A DNA stretch of 64,000 nucleotides, from assembly GCF_040096355.1 (NCBI RefSeq), contig NZ_JBBMEX010000001.1, positions 186,001 through 250,000 on the forward strand, given 5' to 3'. Positions 24,053-33,523 of the stretch are shown one piece after another. The DNA comes from Maccoyibacter intestinihominis. GTDB taxonomy: Bacteria; Bacillota; Clostridia; Lachnospirales; Lachnospiraceae. Made by a program: the position numbers and the translations under genes. The notes under the pieces are model-generated. The model made no database searches. It was not told where the DNA came from and worked only from the letters and a program-made list of their open reading frames with translations. Position 1 is the stretch's first letter. Each line of letters starts with the position of its first letter.

Positions 24053-26776
24053 ATGAAAAGAATGAAGCTGATAAAGAACAGGGGGATCGCTTCTGTGACT
24101 GCGTTTTCTTTAGCACTTGCCTTAACAGTGACAAGTGTTTTAGGAAGCAGCCTTGGGACATTGACAGTCCGTGCAGCAGGCGGGACATTATCCGGTTCCG
24201 GAACAGTAGAAGATCCTTATATCATTGAGGATGCAGACGATCTGTGGACATTTGCGAATATGTTAAGGGGAAGTACAAGCCATCTTTCTGACTGTGCAAA
24301 AATAGCGGATGGAGTGACCATGATCGATGTATCTGACGAGATGTGGCAGGGCATACCGTCCAATATGACAATGCCGGACGGCTACAGGGGAACCTTTGAT
24401 GGAAACGGTGCAACTATTAAATTGACAATGGCAATAAGTGGTGGTTACCAGGTCGGATTTTTCAACACACTGGATGCAGGCGGAGTGATCAAAAATGTTA
24501 CCATAGACGGAACCGTATCGGGAAACTATGATGTCGGTGGTGTATGTGGACGCAACGGGGGAACCATCATAGACTGCAATAACAAAGCAGATGTATCCGG
24601 CAAAAATGACCGTGTAGGGGGAATTGCGGGCAGTTGTATGGATGGCGGTAAACTGATCGCCTTTAAAACCATGAGTAATTCCGGCAAGATCGAGGCAGGA
24701 AGCAGGGTCGGAGGAATCGTAGGATACTGTAGTAAGGCTTCCATAGAAGGCGACGGAGAACTGCTGAACACAGGAATGGTCCATAGTAGAGATGTATATG
24801 CAGGAGGAATCATCGGAAAGGCAGAGACTAAGACCTCCGTGAAGATTGCCGGAGCCGCAAAAAATACGGCAGATATCAATGGACCCGGATATGCCGGAGG
24901 AATTATCGGACAGATGACGAGCAGCGATTTATTACAGATACAGGCAGGAAGTATTCTGAATGCAGGAAGTATCTATTGCAGTGGTGAGCATGCCGGAGGA
25001 ATTGTAGGAGCGTACGACGGCAATATAGAAATTACAGCTGCGACAGGAGATATCCAAAATACCGGATATGTGCAGGGAACGAAATGTATCGGAGGCTTTG
25101 TGGGGGCTACCTACATGGGCACGATCACTGCAGCCGGAAATATGATCAATACCGGAGAGGTAAACGCTAATGATATTTATATTGGAGGAATCATTGGAAG
25201 ACTGCAGGATACACAGGTTGTTTCAGTCAAAGGAGAGATCCGTAACGAAGGGAATGTTGGAGGCAACAGTGCGATGGGAGGCATTGTAGGTTATGCTACA
25301 GATGAAGATGCAAAAATACCGGTTATGGCATATGGAGATATTGTAAATCAGGGTAAGCTACAGGGAACCATAAGCAGTGGTTCAGCCAGTGTCGGAGGTA
25401 TTTTAGGAAGCTTTGATTGTCAGGAAGGCATTTTCTCTGAGACAGGAGTGATTAAAAATGAAGGCGATATTACTGCAAACGGTACAATGGTAGGAGGAAT
25501 CGGAGGATATTATGCTGTTCAGGCATCCACAAAGCCGGTTCAGAAGTGTATCAATACAGGCTCGGTTACAGGTACCAATAATGTTGGTGGATTATTTGGA
25601 ACGGCAAACTTAAAAAGCAGTACGGAAGAATATAAAAATATTGAAAATTCCTACAGTACAGGAAGTGTAACAGCCAGTGGTGAATCACAATCCAAGGTGG
25701 GAGCATTAGTAGGATATTATGCAGGAAATAAAATAAAAAATTCCTATCACACGAGTCCTTACCCAATTACAGGAACAGCAGATGAAGCGAACGGTGTAGA
25801 GAATTGCTATGATATAGAAGAATACCGGGGTGTGGCGGAAACAGAGGAAGTGATATCTAAGACAAAGGCAGAATTTGCTTCCGGAGAAGTGGCATATTTA
25901 TTAGATGGAACCGGAGAGAACCGTGCGGAAGCACCGGTATGGGGACAGAATATCGGAACAGATGAGAGTCCGGTATTAGGTGGAGCGACCGTTTATAAAG
26001 ATGGCGATATCTATGCAAATGCAGAACATACCTATGGTGATGCCACATACAAATGGTCAGACGATAAGAAGAGCTGTGCGGCAAAAGCAACCTGTCAGAA
26101 TTGTAACTCAGAACAGACAGAAACAGCACAGGCAGCCTATAGCGTGAAAAGACAGGCAACAGAAAAAGAAGAGGGAGTCGGACTCTATACGGCAGTATTT
26201 AAAAATGGTCTGTTTACAACACAGACGGCAGAAGTAAAGATTGCAAAGCTGACACCAAAACCAAGTCAGCCGACGAACCCAAGCAACCCGTCGAACCCGA
26301 CAAAACCGACCAATAACAAAAAGAAGCCGGCAGCTAAGGGAACGACCCTAAAAGACAGCAAGGGTGCAACCTATAAAGTAACCGGTGCAAAAGTAAAAAA
26401 TCCGACGGTAACCTATGTAAAACCGAAAAAGAATGTAAAGAAAGTCAGCATTCCGGCAACAATCACGGTAAAAGGAATTAAATATCAGGTAACGGCAGTA
26501 TCCAAAGATGCATTTAAGAACAACAAGAAAGTGACACAGGTCACGATTGATAAGAACGTTAAGAACATCGGAAAGAATGCATTCTACGGCTGCAAGAACT
26601 TAAAGAAAATTACGATCAAGACGACGAAATTAACGAAAAAGACCGTTGGAAAGAATGCGTTCAAGGGAATTCATAAAAAAGCAGCGATCAAAGTGCCGAA
26701 AAAGAAATTGAATGCTTATAAGAAGCTTCTGAAAAATGCAGGGATCAGCAAGAGCGTAAAAGTAGTTAAAATGTAA
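24053..26776 (+). CDS. Secreted GLUG-repeat surface protein, copy 2
   Basis: This 907-residue paralogue of the preceding gene has the same architecture: a signal peptide (ending near VLGSSLGTLTVRAAGG), GLUG-like GGI(V/I)G repeats, a Pro/Asn/Ser linker and a Lys-rich leucine-rich-repeat C-terminus. The last roughly 300 codons are nearly identical to copy 1 at DNA level, while the repeat region has diverged. The linker is 18 residues shorter. AGGAAGGAG lies upstream of ATG 24053. Ligand and function are unknown. Confidence 0.85.
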   Translation: MKRMKLIKNRGIASVTAFSLALALTVTSVLGSSLGTLTVRAAGGTLSGSGTVEDPYIIEDADDLWTFANMLRGSTSHLSDCAKIADGVTMIDVSDEMWQGIPSNMTMPDGYRGTFDGNGATIKLTMAISGGYQVGFFNTLDAGGVIKNVTIDGTVSGNYDVGGVCGRNGGTIIDCNNKADVSGKNDRVGGIAGSCMDGGKLIAFKTMSNSGKIEAGSRVGGIVGYCSKASIEGDGELLNTGMVHSRDVYAGGIIGKAETKTSVKIAGAAKNTADINGPGYAGGIIGQMTSSDLLQIQAGSILNAGSIYCSGEHAGGIVGAYDGNIEITAATGDIQNTGYVQGTKCIGGFVGATYMGTITAAGNMINTGEVNANDIYIGGIIGRLQDTQVVSVKGEIRNEGNVGGNSAMGGIVGYATDEDAKIPVMAYGDIVNQGKLQGTISSGSASVGGILGSFDCQEGIFSETGVIKNEGDITANGTMVGGIGGYYAVQASTKPVQKCINTGSVTGTNNVGGLFGTANLKSSTEEYKNIENSYSTGSVTASGESQSKVGALVGYYAGNKIKNSYHTSPYPITGTADEANGVENCYDIEEYRGVAETEEVISKTKAEFASGEVAYLLDGTGENRAEAPVWGQNIGTDESPVLGGATVYKDGDIYANAEHTYGDATYKWSDDKKSCAAKATCQNCNSEQTETAQAAYSVKRQATEKEEGVGLYTAVFKNGLFTTQTAEVKIAKLTPKPSQPTNPSNPSNPTKPTNNKKKPAAKGTTLKDSKGATYKVTGAKVKNPTVTYVKPKKNVKKVSIPATITVKGIKYQVTAVSKDAFKNNKKVTQVTIDKNVKNIGKNAFYGCKNLKKITIKTTKLTKKTVGKNAFKGIHKKAAIKVPKKKLNAYKKLLKNAGISKSVKVVKM

Positions 26777-26824
26777 GAAAAATAGGTAAAAAACAAAAAA
26801 AGAACAGAAACAGTAACAGGCGTG

Positions 26825-26868
26825 AAAAAGCAGAAGGGAATCTTTGGATTCCTTTTTCTGCTTTTTTT
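26825..26868 (+). terminator. Intrinsic terminator after the surface gene pair
   Basis: AAAAGCAGAA-GGAATC pairs with GATTCC-TTTTCTGCTTTT, followed by T residues. Confidence 0.9.
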
Positions 26869-26889
26869 GGACAAATTTATGAAAATCTG

Positions 26890-26917
26890 TTGCGAAAAAT
26901 GAAATTTGTGTTAAAAT
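26890..26917 (+). promoter_or_regulatory. Candidate promoter of ppdK
   Basis: TTGCGA (26890-26895), 16 bases, TAAAAT (26912-26917). Confidence 0.5.
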
Positions 26918-26926
26918 CAATTATGT

Positions 26927-26987
26927 GCGACCCTTGATGGTCGTATTACATAGTGTATTTGTGATCACCACAATACGGGGCATCACA
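26927..26987 (+). promoter_or_regulatory. Structured leader of ppdK
   Basis: GCGACC (26927-26932) can pair with GGTCGT (26939-26944), and TGTGAT (26960-26965) with ATCACA (26982-26987). The alternative pairing CGTATT (26942-26947) with AATACG (26972-26977) would disrupt them. There is no T-run, so any control would act on translation or stability. Confidence 0.4.
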
Positions 26988-27024
26988 TAACAATATATAA
27001 ATTTTTTTAGGAGGAATTATTCAA

Positions 27025-29658
27025 ATGGCAAAATGGGTTTACAAATTTGAAGAAGGTAACGCTTCTATGAGAAACCTGCTTGGTGGTAAAGGCTGTAACT
27101 TAGCCGAGATGACAGGCTTAGGAATGCCGATCCCTCAGGGATTTACAGTAACCACAGAGGCATGTACCGAGTATTACAACTGCGGAAAGACAATTTCCAA
27201 AGAGATTGAGGATCAGATCTTCGAGGCTCTTGCATGGTTAGAGGGCGTAAATGGTAAAAAATTCGGAGACACAGAAGATCCGTTATTAGTATCTGTTCGT
27301 TCCGGTGCTCGTGCTTCTATGCCAGGTATGATGGATACTATCTTAAACTTAGGTTTAAATGATGTAGCAGTAGAAGGTTTTGCAAAGAAGACAGGAAATC
27401 CTAGATTCGCATATGACTCTTACAGAAGATTCATCCAGATGTATTCTGACGTAGTTATGGAAGTTCCAAAATCTTACTTCGAGAAGATCATCGATGAGAT
27501 GAAAGAAGCAAAAGGTGTAACTTACGATACAGAGTTAACAGCAGATGACTTAAAAGAGTTAGCTGAGAAATTCAAAGGTGTATATAAAGAGGCAATGAAC
27601 GGCGAAGAGTTCCCACAGGAACCAAAAGACCAGTTAATGGGTGCTGTAAAAGCAGTATTCCGTTCATGGGACAACCCTCGTGCCATTGTATATCGTCGTA
27701 TGAATGATATCCCTGGAGACTGGGGAACAGCCGTAAACGTACAGACTATGGTATTCGGTAACAAAGGTGACACATCAGGAACAGGTGTTGCATTTACCCG
27801 TAACCCATCTACAGGTGAGAAAGGTATCTTCGGTGAGTACCTGATCAACGCTCAGGGTGAGGACGTAGTTGCAGGTGTTCGTACACCACAGCCGATCACT
27901 CAGTTAGAGAAAGACTTACCAGAGTGCTACAAACAGTTCATGGATTTAGCTATGAAATTAGAGAACCATTTCCACGACATGCAGGATATGGAGTTCACAA
28001 TTGAGGAAGGTAAATTATACTTCTTACAGACTCGTAACGGTAAGAGAACAGCTCCTGCAGCTATCAAGATCGCTTGTGATTTAGTAGACGAAGGACAGAT
28101 CACACCGGAAGAAGCTGTTTGCCGTATCGAAGCAAAATCATTAGATCAGTTATTACACCCAACTTTCGATGCAGATGCATTAAAAGCAGGTGAAGTAATC
28201 GGTTCTGCACTTCCGGCATCTCCTGGAGCAGCTGCTGGTAAAGTTATCTTCACAGCAGAAGAAGCAAAAGAAGCAGGAATCGGTGGAAAAGGCGAGAGAG
28301 TTATCCTTGTTCGTCTTGAGACATCCCCAGAGGATATCGAAGGTATGCATGCTGCACAGGGTATCTTAACAGTTCGTGGTGGTATGACATCTCACGCAGC
28401 CGTAGTTGCTCGTGGTATGGGAACATGCTGTGTATCCGGATGTGGTGAGATCGAAATCGATGAAGAGAAGAAAGAGTTCAAACTCGGTGGATATACATTC
28501 CATGAAGGAGATTACATTTCCTTAGACGGAACAACAGGTAAGATTTACAAAGGCGACATCAAGACAAACGAAGCTTCTGTAAGCGGTGACTTCGGACGTG
28601 TTATGGGATGGGCTGATGAGTTCAGAACATTAAAAGTTCGTACAAACGCTGATACACCGGCAGACGCTAAGAAAGCTCGTGAGCTTGGTGCAGAAGGTAT
28701 CGGTCTTTGCCGTACAGAGCATATGTTCTTCGAGGAAGACAGAATTGCTGCTTTCCGTGAGATGATCTGCTCCGATACAGTAGAAGAAAGAGAAGCAGCA
28801 CTGGATAAGATTCTTCCTTATCAGCAGTCTGACTTTGAAGCATTATATGAAGCATTAGAGGGATGCCCGGTAACCATCCGTTTCTTAGATCCGCCACTTC
28901 ATGAGTTCGTACCTACTGAAGAAGCAGATATCAAGAAATTAGCAGATGCTCAGGGCAAATCTGTAGAGACGATCAAAGCAATCATCGAAGGACTCAAAGA
29001 GTTCAACCCAATGATGGGACACAGAGGATGCCGTCTTGCAGTTACTTATCCTGAAATTGCAAAAATGCAGACAAAAGCTGTTATCCGTGCAGCTATCAAT
29101 GTAAAGAAAGCACATCCGGATTGGAACATGGTTCCTGAAATCATGATTCCACTTGTATGTGAAGTAAAAGAGTTAAAGAACGTAAAAGCAGTAGTAGTAG
29201 AGACAGCTGATGCAGAGATCGCTGCTGCAGGTTCTGACTTAAAATACTCCGTTGGTACTATGATTGAGATCCCAAGAGCTGCATTAACAGCAGATGAGAT
29301 CGCAACAGAGGCTGAGTTCTTCTGCTTTGGTACAAACGACTTAACACAGATGACATTCGGTTTCTCTCGTGATGATTCCGGTAAGTTCTTAGATGCTTAC
29401 TATCAGGCTAAGATCTTCGAGTCTGACCCATTCGCAAGATTAGACCAGAACGGTGTTGGCAAATTAATGGATATGGCTGTAAAACTTGGAAAACAGACAC
29501 GTCCGGACATGCACTTAGGAATCTGTGGAGAGCACGGTGGAGATCCATCTTCCGTAGAGTTCTGCCACAAGTTAGGATTAGACTATGTATCCTGCTCACC
29601 ATTCCGTGTGCCGATCGCAAGATTAGCAGCAGCTCAGGCAGCTATCAACAACAAATAA
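27025..29658 (+). CDS. ppdK: Pyruvate, phosphate dikinase
   Basis: The 877-residue enzyme interconverts PEP, AMP and PPi with pyruvate, ATP and Pi, a central glycolytic step in many anaerobes. The N-terminal ATP-grasp region starts LLGGKGCNLAEMTGLGMPIP. The phospho-His domain has GGMTSHAAVVARGMG, with the catalytic His. The C-terminal TIM barrel ends with HLGICGEHGGDPSSVEF and the catalytic Cys in DYVSCSPFRVP. TAGGAGG lies 10 bases upstream. Codon use is markedly more optimised (GGT, GCT, CGT) than in neighbours, consistent with high expression. Confidence 0.98.
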   Translation: MAKWVYKFEEGNASMRNLLGGKGCNLAEMTGLGMPIPQGFTVTTEACTEYYNCGKTISKEIEDQIFEALAWLEGVNGKKFGDTEDPLLVSVRSGARASMPGMMDTILNLGLNDVAVEGFAKKTGNPRFAYDSYRRFIQMYSDVVMEVPKSYFEKIIDEMKEAKGVTYDTELTADDLKELAEKFKGVYKEAMNGEEFPQEPKDQLMGAVKAVFRSWDNPRAIVYRRMNDIPGDWGTAVNVQTMVFGNKGDTSGTGVAFTRNPSTGEKGIFGEYLINAQGEDVVAGVRTPQPITQLEKDLPECYKQFMDLAMKLENHFHDMQDMEFTIEEGKLYFLQTRNGKRTAPAAIKIACDLVDEGQITPEEAVCRIEAKSLDQLLHPTFDADALKAGEVIGSALPASPGAAAGKVIFTAEEAKEAGIGGKGERVILVRLETSPEDIEGMHAAQGILTVRGGMTSHAAVVARGMGTCCVSGCGEIEIDEEKKEFKLGGYTFHEGDYISLDGTTGKIYKGDIKTNEASVSGDFGRVMGWADEFRTLKVRTNADTPADAKKARELGAEGIGLCRTEHMFFEEDRIAAFREMICSDTVEEREAALDKILPYQQSDFEALYEALEGCPVTIRFLDPPLHEFVPTEEADIKKLADAQGKSVETIKAIIEGLKEFNPMMGHRGCRLAVTYPEIAKMQTKAVIRAAINVKKAHPDWNMVPEIMIPLVCEVKELKNVKAVVVETADAEIAAAGSDLKYSVGTMIEIPRAALTADEIATEAEFFCFGTNDLTQMTFGFSRDDSGKFLDAYYQAKIFESDPFARLDQNGVGKLMDMAVKLGKQTRPDMHLGICGEHGGDPSSVEFCHKLGLDYVSCSPFRVPIARLAAAQAAINNK

Positions 29659-29689
29659 TTCGGATTTTTAAATCTGTAATTGTAATAAA

Positions 29690-29741
29690 AAAAGAGGCTA
29701 TCGCTTCAGCGAACAATGTTCGCGAGGCGGTGGTCTTTTTT
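29690..29741 (+). terminator. Intrinsic terminator after ppdK
   Basis: CTATC-GCTTC-a-GCGAAC pairs with GTTCGC-GAGGC-GGTGG, followed by a run of six T. Confidence 0.85.
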
Positions 29742-29812
29742 GATGAAAATATCATTGACATAATTTGCACTGCATTATAAGGTAATAATAGTAAAAACAA
29801 ATAGGAGAACAC

Positions 29813-29977
29813 ATGCAAACAGAAAGATTAAACATCGCCCAAATGACAATCAAAGAAACAGGAGCGCTCATAACAAAGACCAAAGCCACAGCCCCGGAGC
29901 TGAGCGAGGCATATGCTGAGATGTTAGCGGGAGGAAAAACTCCATATAAAGTTTACATAAAACAGAGGCTAAGATGA
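29813..29977 (+). CDS. 54-residue ORF overlapping sortase B
   Basis: ATG 29813 follows AGGAG with 5-base spacing and opens a frame of 54 residues that includes IAQMTIKETGALITKTKATA and ends VYIKQRLR. Its stop codon overlaps the start of the sortase gene in an ATGA arrangement, which favours translational coupling. It has no membrane segment or signal peptide, and I recognise no family. Confidence 0.55.
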   Translation: MQTERLNIAQMTIKETGALITKTKATAPELSEAYAEMLAGGKTPYKVYIKQRLR

Positions 29978-30774
29978 AAGAAAGACAAAAAGAACCATTA
30001 CAACAAAAGAATCCGCGCAAGTGGGGAATGATCCTGCTGATGGCAGTGCTCATCATCGTTATGCTGGTATCCCTGTGGAACATTTTAGGATACCTGTTAG
30101 AAGGTAGGAAAAGCGAAAAATTTGCACAGGATCTGCAGGAATCGGCGATCATTATAGAAAAAGACAATACGGATTCGAAAGATACAAAAAAGGAAAAAGA
30201 AGAGAAGGAAGAACCGATACCGGATGCAATTGATTTTGACACCCTGCATGCGATCAGTAAAGATGCAGTGGCATGGCTGTATGCACCGGGTAGTGGGATC
30301 AACTATGTAGTAGCACAGGCAGAGGACAACGATTACTATCTCCATCGGTTGTTGAATGGTACAGAAGCAAAAGCCGGTACCTTATTTATGGATTATCAGA
30401 ATCATTCCGATTTTTCCGACTGGAATACGATGATCTATGGACATCACATGAAAAACGGTACAATGTTTGCCTCCTTGGTAAAATATCAGGATCAGGAATA
30501 TTATGAAAAGCATCCTGTCATGTATCTCTACACACCGGGGCAGCGTATGAAATTAGAAATCCTTGCAGGATATACAACGGATATAGAGGACAGTGTGTAT
30601 ACCATCCCAACGACGAAGGAAGGCAGGGATGAGTTAGTAAAGCATGTCCTTCAAAAATCCAACTTTACATCAAAAGCATCGGTAACGGGGGAGGACAAAT
30701 TGGTAACTCTATCTACCTGTACCTATGAGTATGAAGATGCAAGATTTGTTGTTATAGGAAAAATCGCAGAATAA
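29974..30774 (+). CDS. srtB: Class B sortase
   Basis: The 266-residue protein has one N-terminal membrane anchor (about residues 15-36, MILLMAVLIIVMLVSLW), a charged stalk and a sortase domain. The catalytic His lies in MIYGHHMKNGTMF, Cys in LSTCTYEYEDARF, and Arg in DAR. The ILTDIED-like beta6/7 region is long, as in class B enzymes. Sortases join substrates with an LPxTG/NPxTG-type signal to peptidoglycan. No clear sortase substrate was found among the secreted proteins here. It starts within the stop of the 54-residue ORF. Confidence 0.92.
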   Translation: MKERQKEPLQQKNPRKWGMILLMAVLIIVMLVSLWNILGYLLEGRKSEKFAQDLQESAIIIEKDNTDSKDTKKEKEEKEEPIPDAIDFDTLHAISKDAVAWLYAPGSGINYVVAQAEDNDYYLHRLLNGTEAKAGTLFMDYQNHSDFSDWNTMIYGHHMKNGTMFASLVKYQDQEYYEKHPVMYLYTPGQRMKLEILAGYTTDIEDSVYTIPTTKEGRDELVKHVLQKSNFTSKASVTGEDKLVTLSTCTYEYEDARFVVIGKIAE

Positions 30775-30799
30775 TCAGATTGACAAATCAGAGTTTCTA

Positions 30800-30847
30800 A
30801 CGTATATTATATCCTAGTAAGTAACTAGGATATAATATACGTTTTTC
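30800..30847 (+). terminator. 19-bp perfect palindromic terminator after srtB
   Basis: ACGTATATTATATCCTAGT (30800-30818) is perfectly complementary to 30824-30842 around a five-base loop, followed by TTTTT. Confidence 0.75.
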
Positions 30848-30866
30848 TGTTGTAAGGAAAATAACA

Positions 30867-30893
30867 GAAAATAGTCGTATCACGACTATTTTC
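30867..30893. repeat. 12-bp perfect inverted repeat at the flippase stop codon
   Basis: GAAAATAGTCGT (30867-30878) pairs with ACGACTATTTTC (30882-30893). It sits just beyond the 3' end of the minus-strand flippase gene and may be its terminator, although the T-run is poor. Confidence 0.6.
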
Positions 30894-32212
30894 TACTTCA
30901 GATATTCCCGTAAAGAGAACGTCAGACATACCGACAGGATGATCTGGCTTGCCAACAGCCCCCACAGATAACCTTTGATACCAAAAGCAGGGATGGCAAA
31001 CAGTGCAAACAGAAGGCGGATGCAGATACTTACTAGATTATAACAAAAAGTTTGTACGGTCCTGCCAAGTCCGTTTAAAATGGCGGCAAGCGTAGAAGTC
31101 AGGTAGAGGAAGGGGCAGATAAAACCAAGCTGCATAATAAAGTTGCCGCTCATCTCATTTTGAAACAGCCACATTCCTAAAAAATTACCACCGAAGAAAA
31201 AGAAAGCCGTACAGGCAAAACCAAACAGCATACAATAAGTAATAGATTTTGAAACCGCTTTTTTGATCCGGTCGCGTTCTCCGTGTGCAGAGGCTTCCGA
31301 GACAGCAGGAAGCAGCATGACAGCTAACGAATTTGTGATCGAGGTTGGAAACAAAATCAGTGGGAGAGCCATTCCGGTCAGGACACCGAACATGCTTAAA
31401 GCCGCAGAGGTGCTAAGTCCCGCCTCTTTGAGTTTTAAGGGGATTAAAATAGCCTCAATACTGGTAAAAAGATTTAAGACAACACGGTTTCCGGTCAAAG
31501 GTACGGATAAGCGTCCGATCTTTGGCAGGGCATTTTTAAAATCACAGAGCCGTAGCTTGGAAAAGTGCACGGCAGCGGCAGAAAAGAGAGCAGAGGAAAT
31601 CTCCCCACAGACAATTCCCCATACCGCAATGGCAGGCGTCACGGGAATCTGTTCCTGCATCTGGATGCGGTAGATGACATAGACACTGGCAACGCGCACG
31701 ATCTGTTCGATAAGCTGTGACACAGACGGGATCATCGCTTTTTTTAAGCCGTAATAATAACCGCTGATACAGGAATGGATAGCACCAAACGGCAGAGAAT
31801 AGGCGAGGATCCGAAGCAGCGGTGCAGTACGATATTCGTGGATCACATGATAAGCTAAAAAGTCAGCCTGTGTATATAAATAGAAAGCACACAAAAAGGA
31901 CAGACTAAGAGATAGCAGTAAACCGGCTGCCAGATAGCAGCGTCTGCGGCTCTCGTTTTTATCATCGGAGACTTCGGCAACGAATTTAGAAATAGCGGTC
32001 TGTATACCGGCAGTAGTAAAAGAACTGCACAGGGCAAGAAGCGGAAAGATAAGCTGATAAATTCCGATTCCTTCCGCACCAATCGTATGAGATAAGAATA
32101 TTCTATAGAAGAAGCCTATGATTCTGCTCAAAACGCCGGAGGCAGTTAATAAAAATGTGCCAAGAACCAGAGGATTTTTCATATAGTGCCTGATATAACG
32201 GGAAAGATTCAT
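30893..32212 (-). CDS. SpoVB-like oligosaccharide flippase
   Basis: This 439-residue MOP-superfamily protein has about twelve to fourteen hydrophobic segments. The N-terminus contains GTFLLTASGVLSRIIGFFYR and the conserved IGAEGIGIYQLIFP of SpoVB/MurJ-like proteins, and PLILFPTSITNSLAVMLLP follows mid-protein. Such proteins move lipid-linked sugars or peptidoglycan precursors, and SpoVB acts in spore cortex formation. I chose the ATG complementary to 32210-32212 because GGGAGGT lies 4 bases upstream. Assignment to SpoVB proper, rather than another flippase of the family, is not certain. Confidence 0.88.
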   Translation of the reverse strand: MNLSRYIRHYMKNPLVLGTFLLTASGVLSRIIGFFYRIFLSHTIGAEGIGIYQLIFPLLALCSSFTTAGIQTAISKFVAEVSDDKNESRRRCYLAAGLLLSLSLSFLCAFYLYTQADFLAYHVIHEYRTAPLLRILAYSLPFGAIHSCISGYYYGLKKAMIPSVSQLIEQIVRVASVYVIYRIQMQEQIPVTPAIAVWGIVCGEISSALFSAAAVHFSKLRLCDFKNALPKIGRLSVPLTGNRVVLNLFTSIEAILIPLKLKEAGLSTSAALSMFGVLTGMALPLILFPTSITNSLAVMLLPAVSEASAHGERDRIKKAVSKSITYCMLFGFACTAFFFFGGNFLGMWLFQNEMSGNFIMQLGFICPFLYLTSTLAAILNGLGRTVQTFCYNLVSICIRLLFALFAIPAFGIKGYLWGLLASQIILSVCLTFSLREYLK

Positions 32213-32260
32213 TTTGACCTCCCGAAAGAACATTTATCTTAATATATGCAAGATGTCCTA

Positions 32261-32288
32261 TTGACAGAACCGGAAAACGTATTATAAT
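32261..32288 (+). promoter_or_regulatory. Sigma-A promoter of nifS-nifU-mnmA
   Basis: TTGACA (32261-32266), 16 bases, TATAAT (32283-32288); both hexamers match the consensus. Confidence 0.85.
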
Positions 32289-32327
32289 ATACATATAAAA
32301 CATATAGGAATAGTAGGAGATAAAAAT

Positions 32328-33509
32328 ATGATTTATTTGGATAATGCAGCAACAACAAAAACGCATGAAGACGTTGTCAAAGAAATGCTTCCTTATTTCA
32401 CAGAGAATTATGGAAATGCATCAAGTGTATATGATTTAGGTTCTAAAAGCAAACTTGCCATTACAAAGTCCAGAGAGACGATCGCAGCAGCATTAAATGC
32501 AAAGCCGGAGGAAATTTATTTTACAGCCGGTGGTTCTGAAAGTGATAACTGGGCATTAAAGGCGACAGCAGAGGCATACAAAAACAAAGGAAAACATATT
32601 ATTACGAGTAAGATTGAGCATCATGCCATCCTGCATACCTGTGAATATTTAGAGAGAGAAGGATATGAGATCACTTATTTAGATGTAGATGAGAGAGGTC
32701 TCGTTGATGTAGAGGAGTTAAAACAGGCAATCCGTCCGGATACGATCCTGATTTCCGTTATGTTTGCAAACAATGAGATCGGAACGATCGAGCCGATCGA
32801 GGAGATTGGAAGCATCGCAAAAGAATATGGGATTTTGTTCCACACAGATGCCGTACAGGCATTTGGCCAGATACCGATCAATGTGGAAAAAATGCACATT
32901 GACATGCTGAGTGCAAGCGGACATAAATTAAACGGACCAAAAGGCATTGGATTTTTATATATCAGAAAAGGTGTAAAGATCGGTTCCTTTATCCATGGTG
33001 GAGCACAGGAGCGGAAACGCCGTGCAGGAACAGAAAACGTTCCGGGAATCGTAGGACTTGGAAAAGCCGTTGAGATTGCAGTTGCCACAATGGAAGAGCG
33101 GACGAAAAAAGAGAGCGAGCTTCGTGATTATCTGATCGAACGGGTATTAAAAGAAGTACCGTATTCGAGATTAAACGGACCGCGTAAAGACCGTTTGCCG
33201 AATAATGTCAGCTTCTGCTTCCAATTCATAGAGGGCGAGTCATTGTTAATTATGTTAGATATGAAGGGGATCTGTGCATCTTCCGGATCAGCCTGTACAT
33301 CAGGTTCCTTAGACCCTTCCCATGTATTGTTGGCAATCGGTCTGCCGCATGAGATCGCACATGGTTCCCTGCGACTGACCCTTGGTGCAGATACCACAAA
33401 AGAAGATATGGATACAACCATAGAAGCAATCAAAGAAATTGTACAGAAACTGCGTGATATGTCACCGCTCTATGAGGACTTCAAGAAAAAAAGTGCAGTT
33501 TCAGAATAA
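32328..33509 (+). CDS. nifS: Cysteine desulfurase, NifS/IscS type
   Basis: This 393-residue PLP enzyme takes sulfur from cysteine. It begins MIYLDNAATTKTHEDV; PLP Lys is in SASGHKLNGPKG, and the sulfur-accepting Cys is in the loop SSGSACTSGS, which is of the long NifS/IscS type. TAGGAG lies 9 bases upstream. It is followed directly by the scaffold and mnmA genes, so the sulfur probably feeds both Fe-S clusters and tRNA thiolation. Confidence 0.96.
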   Translation: MIYLDNAATTKTHEDVVKEMLPYFTENYGNASSVYDLGSKSKLAITKSRETIAAALNAKPEEIYFTAGGSESDNWALKATAEAYKNKGKHIITSKIEHHAILHTCEYLEREGYEITYLDVDERGLVDVEELKQAIRPDTILISVMFANNEIGTIEPIEEIGSIAKEYGILFHTDAVQAFGQIPINVEKMHIDMLSASGHKLNGPKGIGFLYIRKGVKIGSFIHGGAQERKRRAGTENVPGIVGLGKAVEIAVATMEERTKKESELRDYLIERVLKEVPYSRLNGPRKDRLPNNVSFCFQFIEGESLLIMLDMKGICASSGSACTSGSLDPSHVLLAIGLPHEIAHGSLRLTLGADTTKEDMDTTIEAIKEIVQKLRDMSPLYEDFKKKSAVSE

Positions 33510-33523
33510 GGAGGATTTATTTT

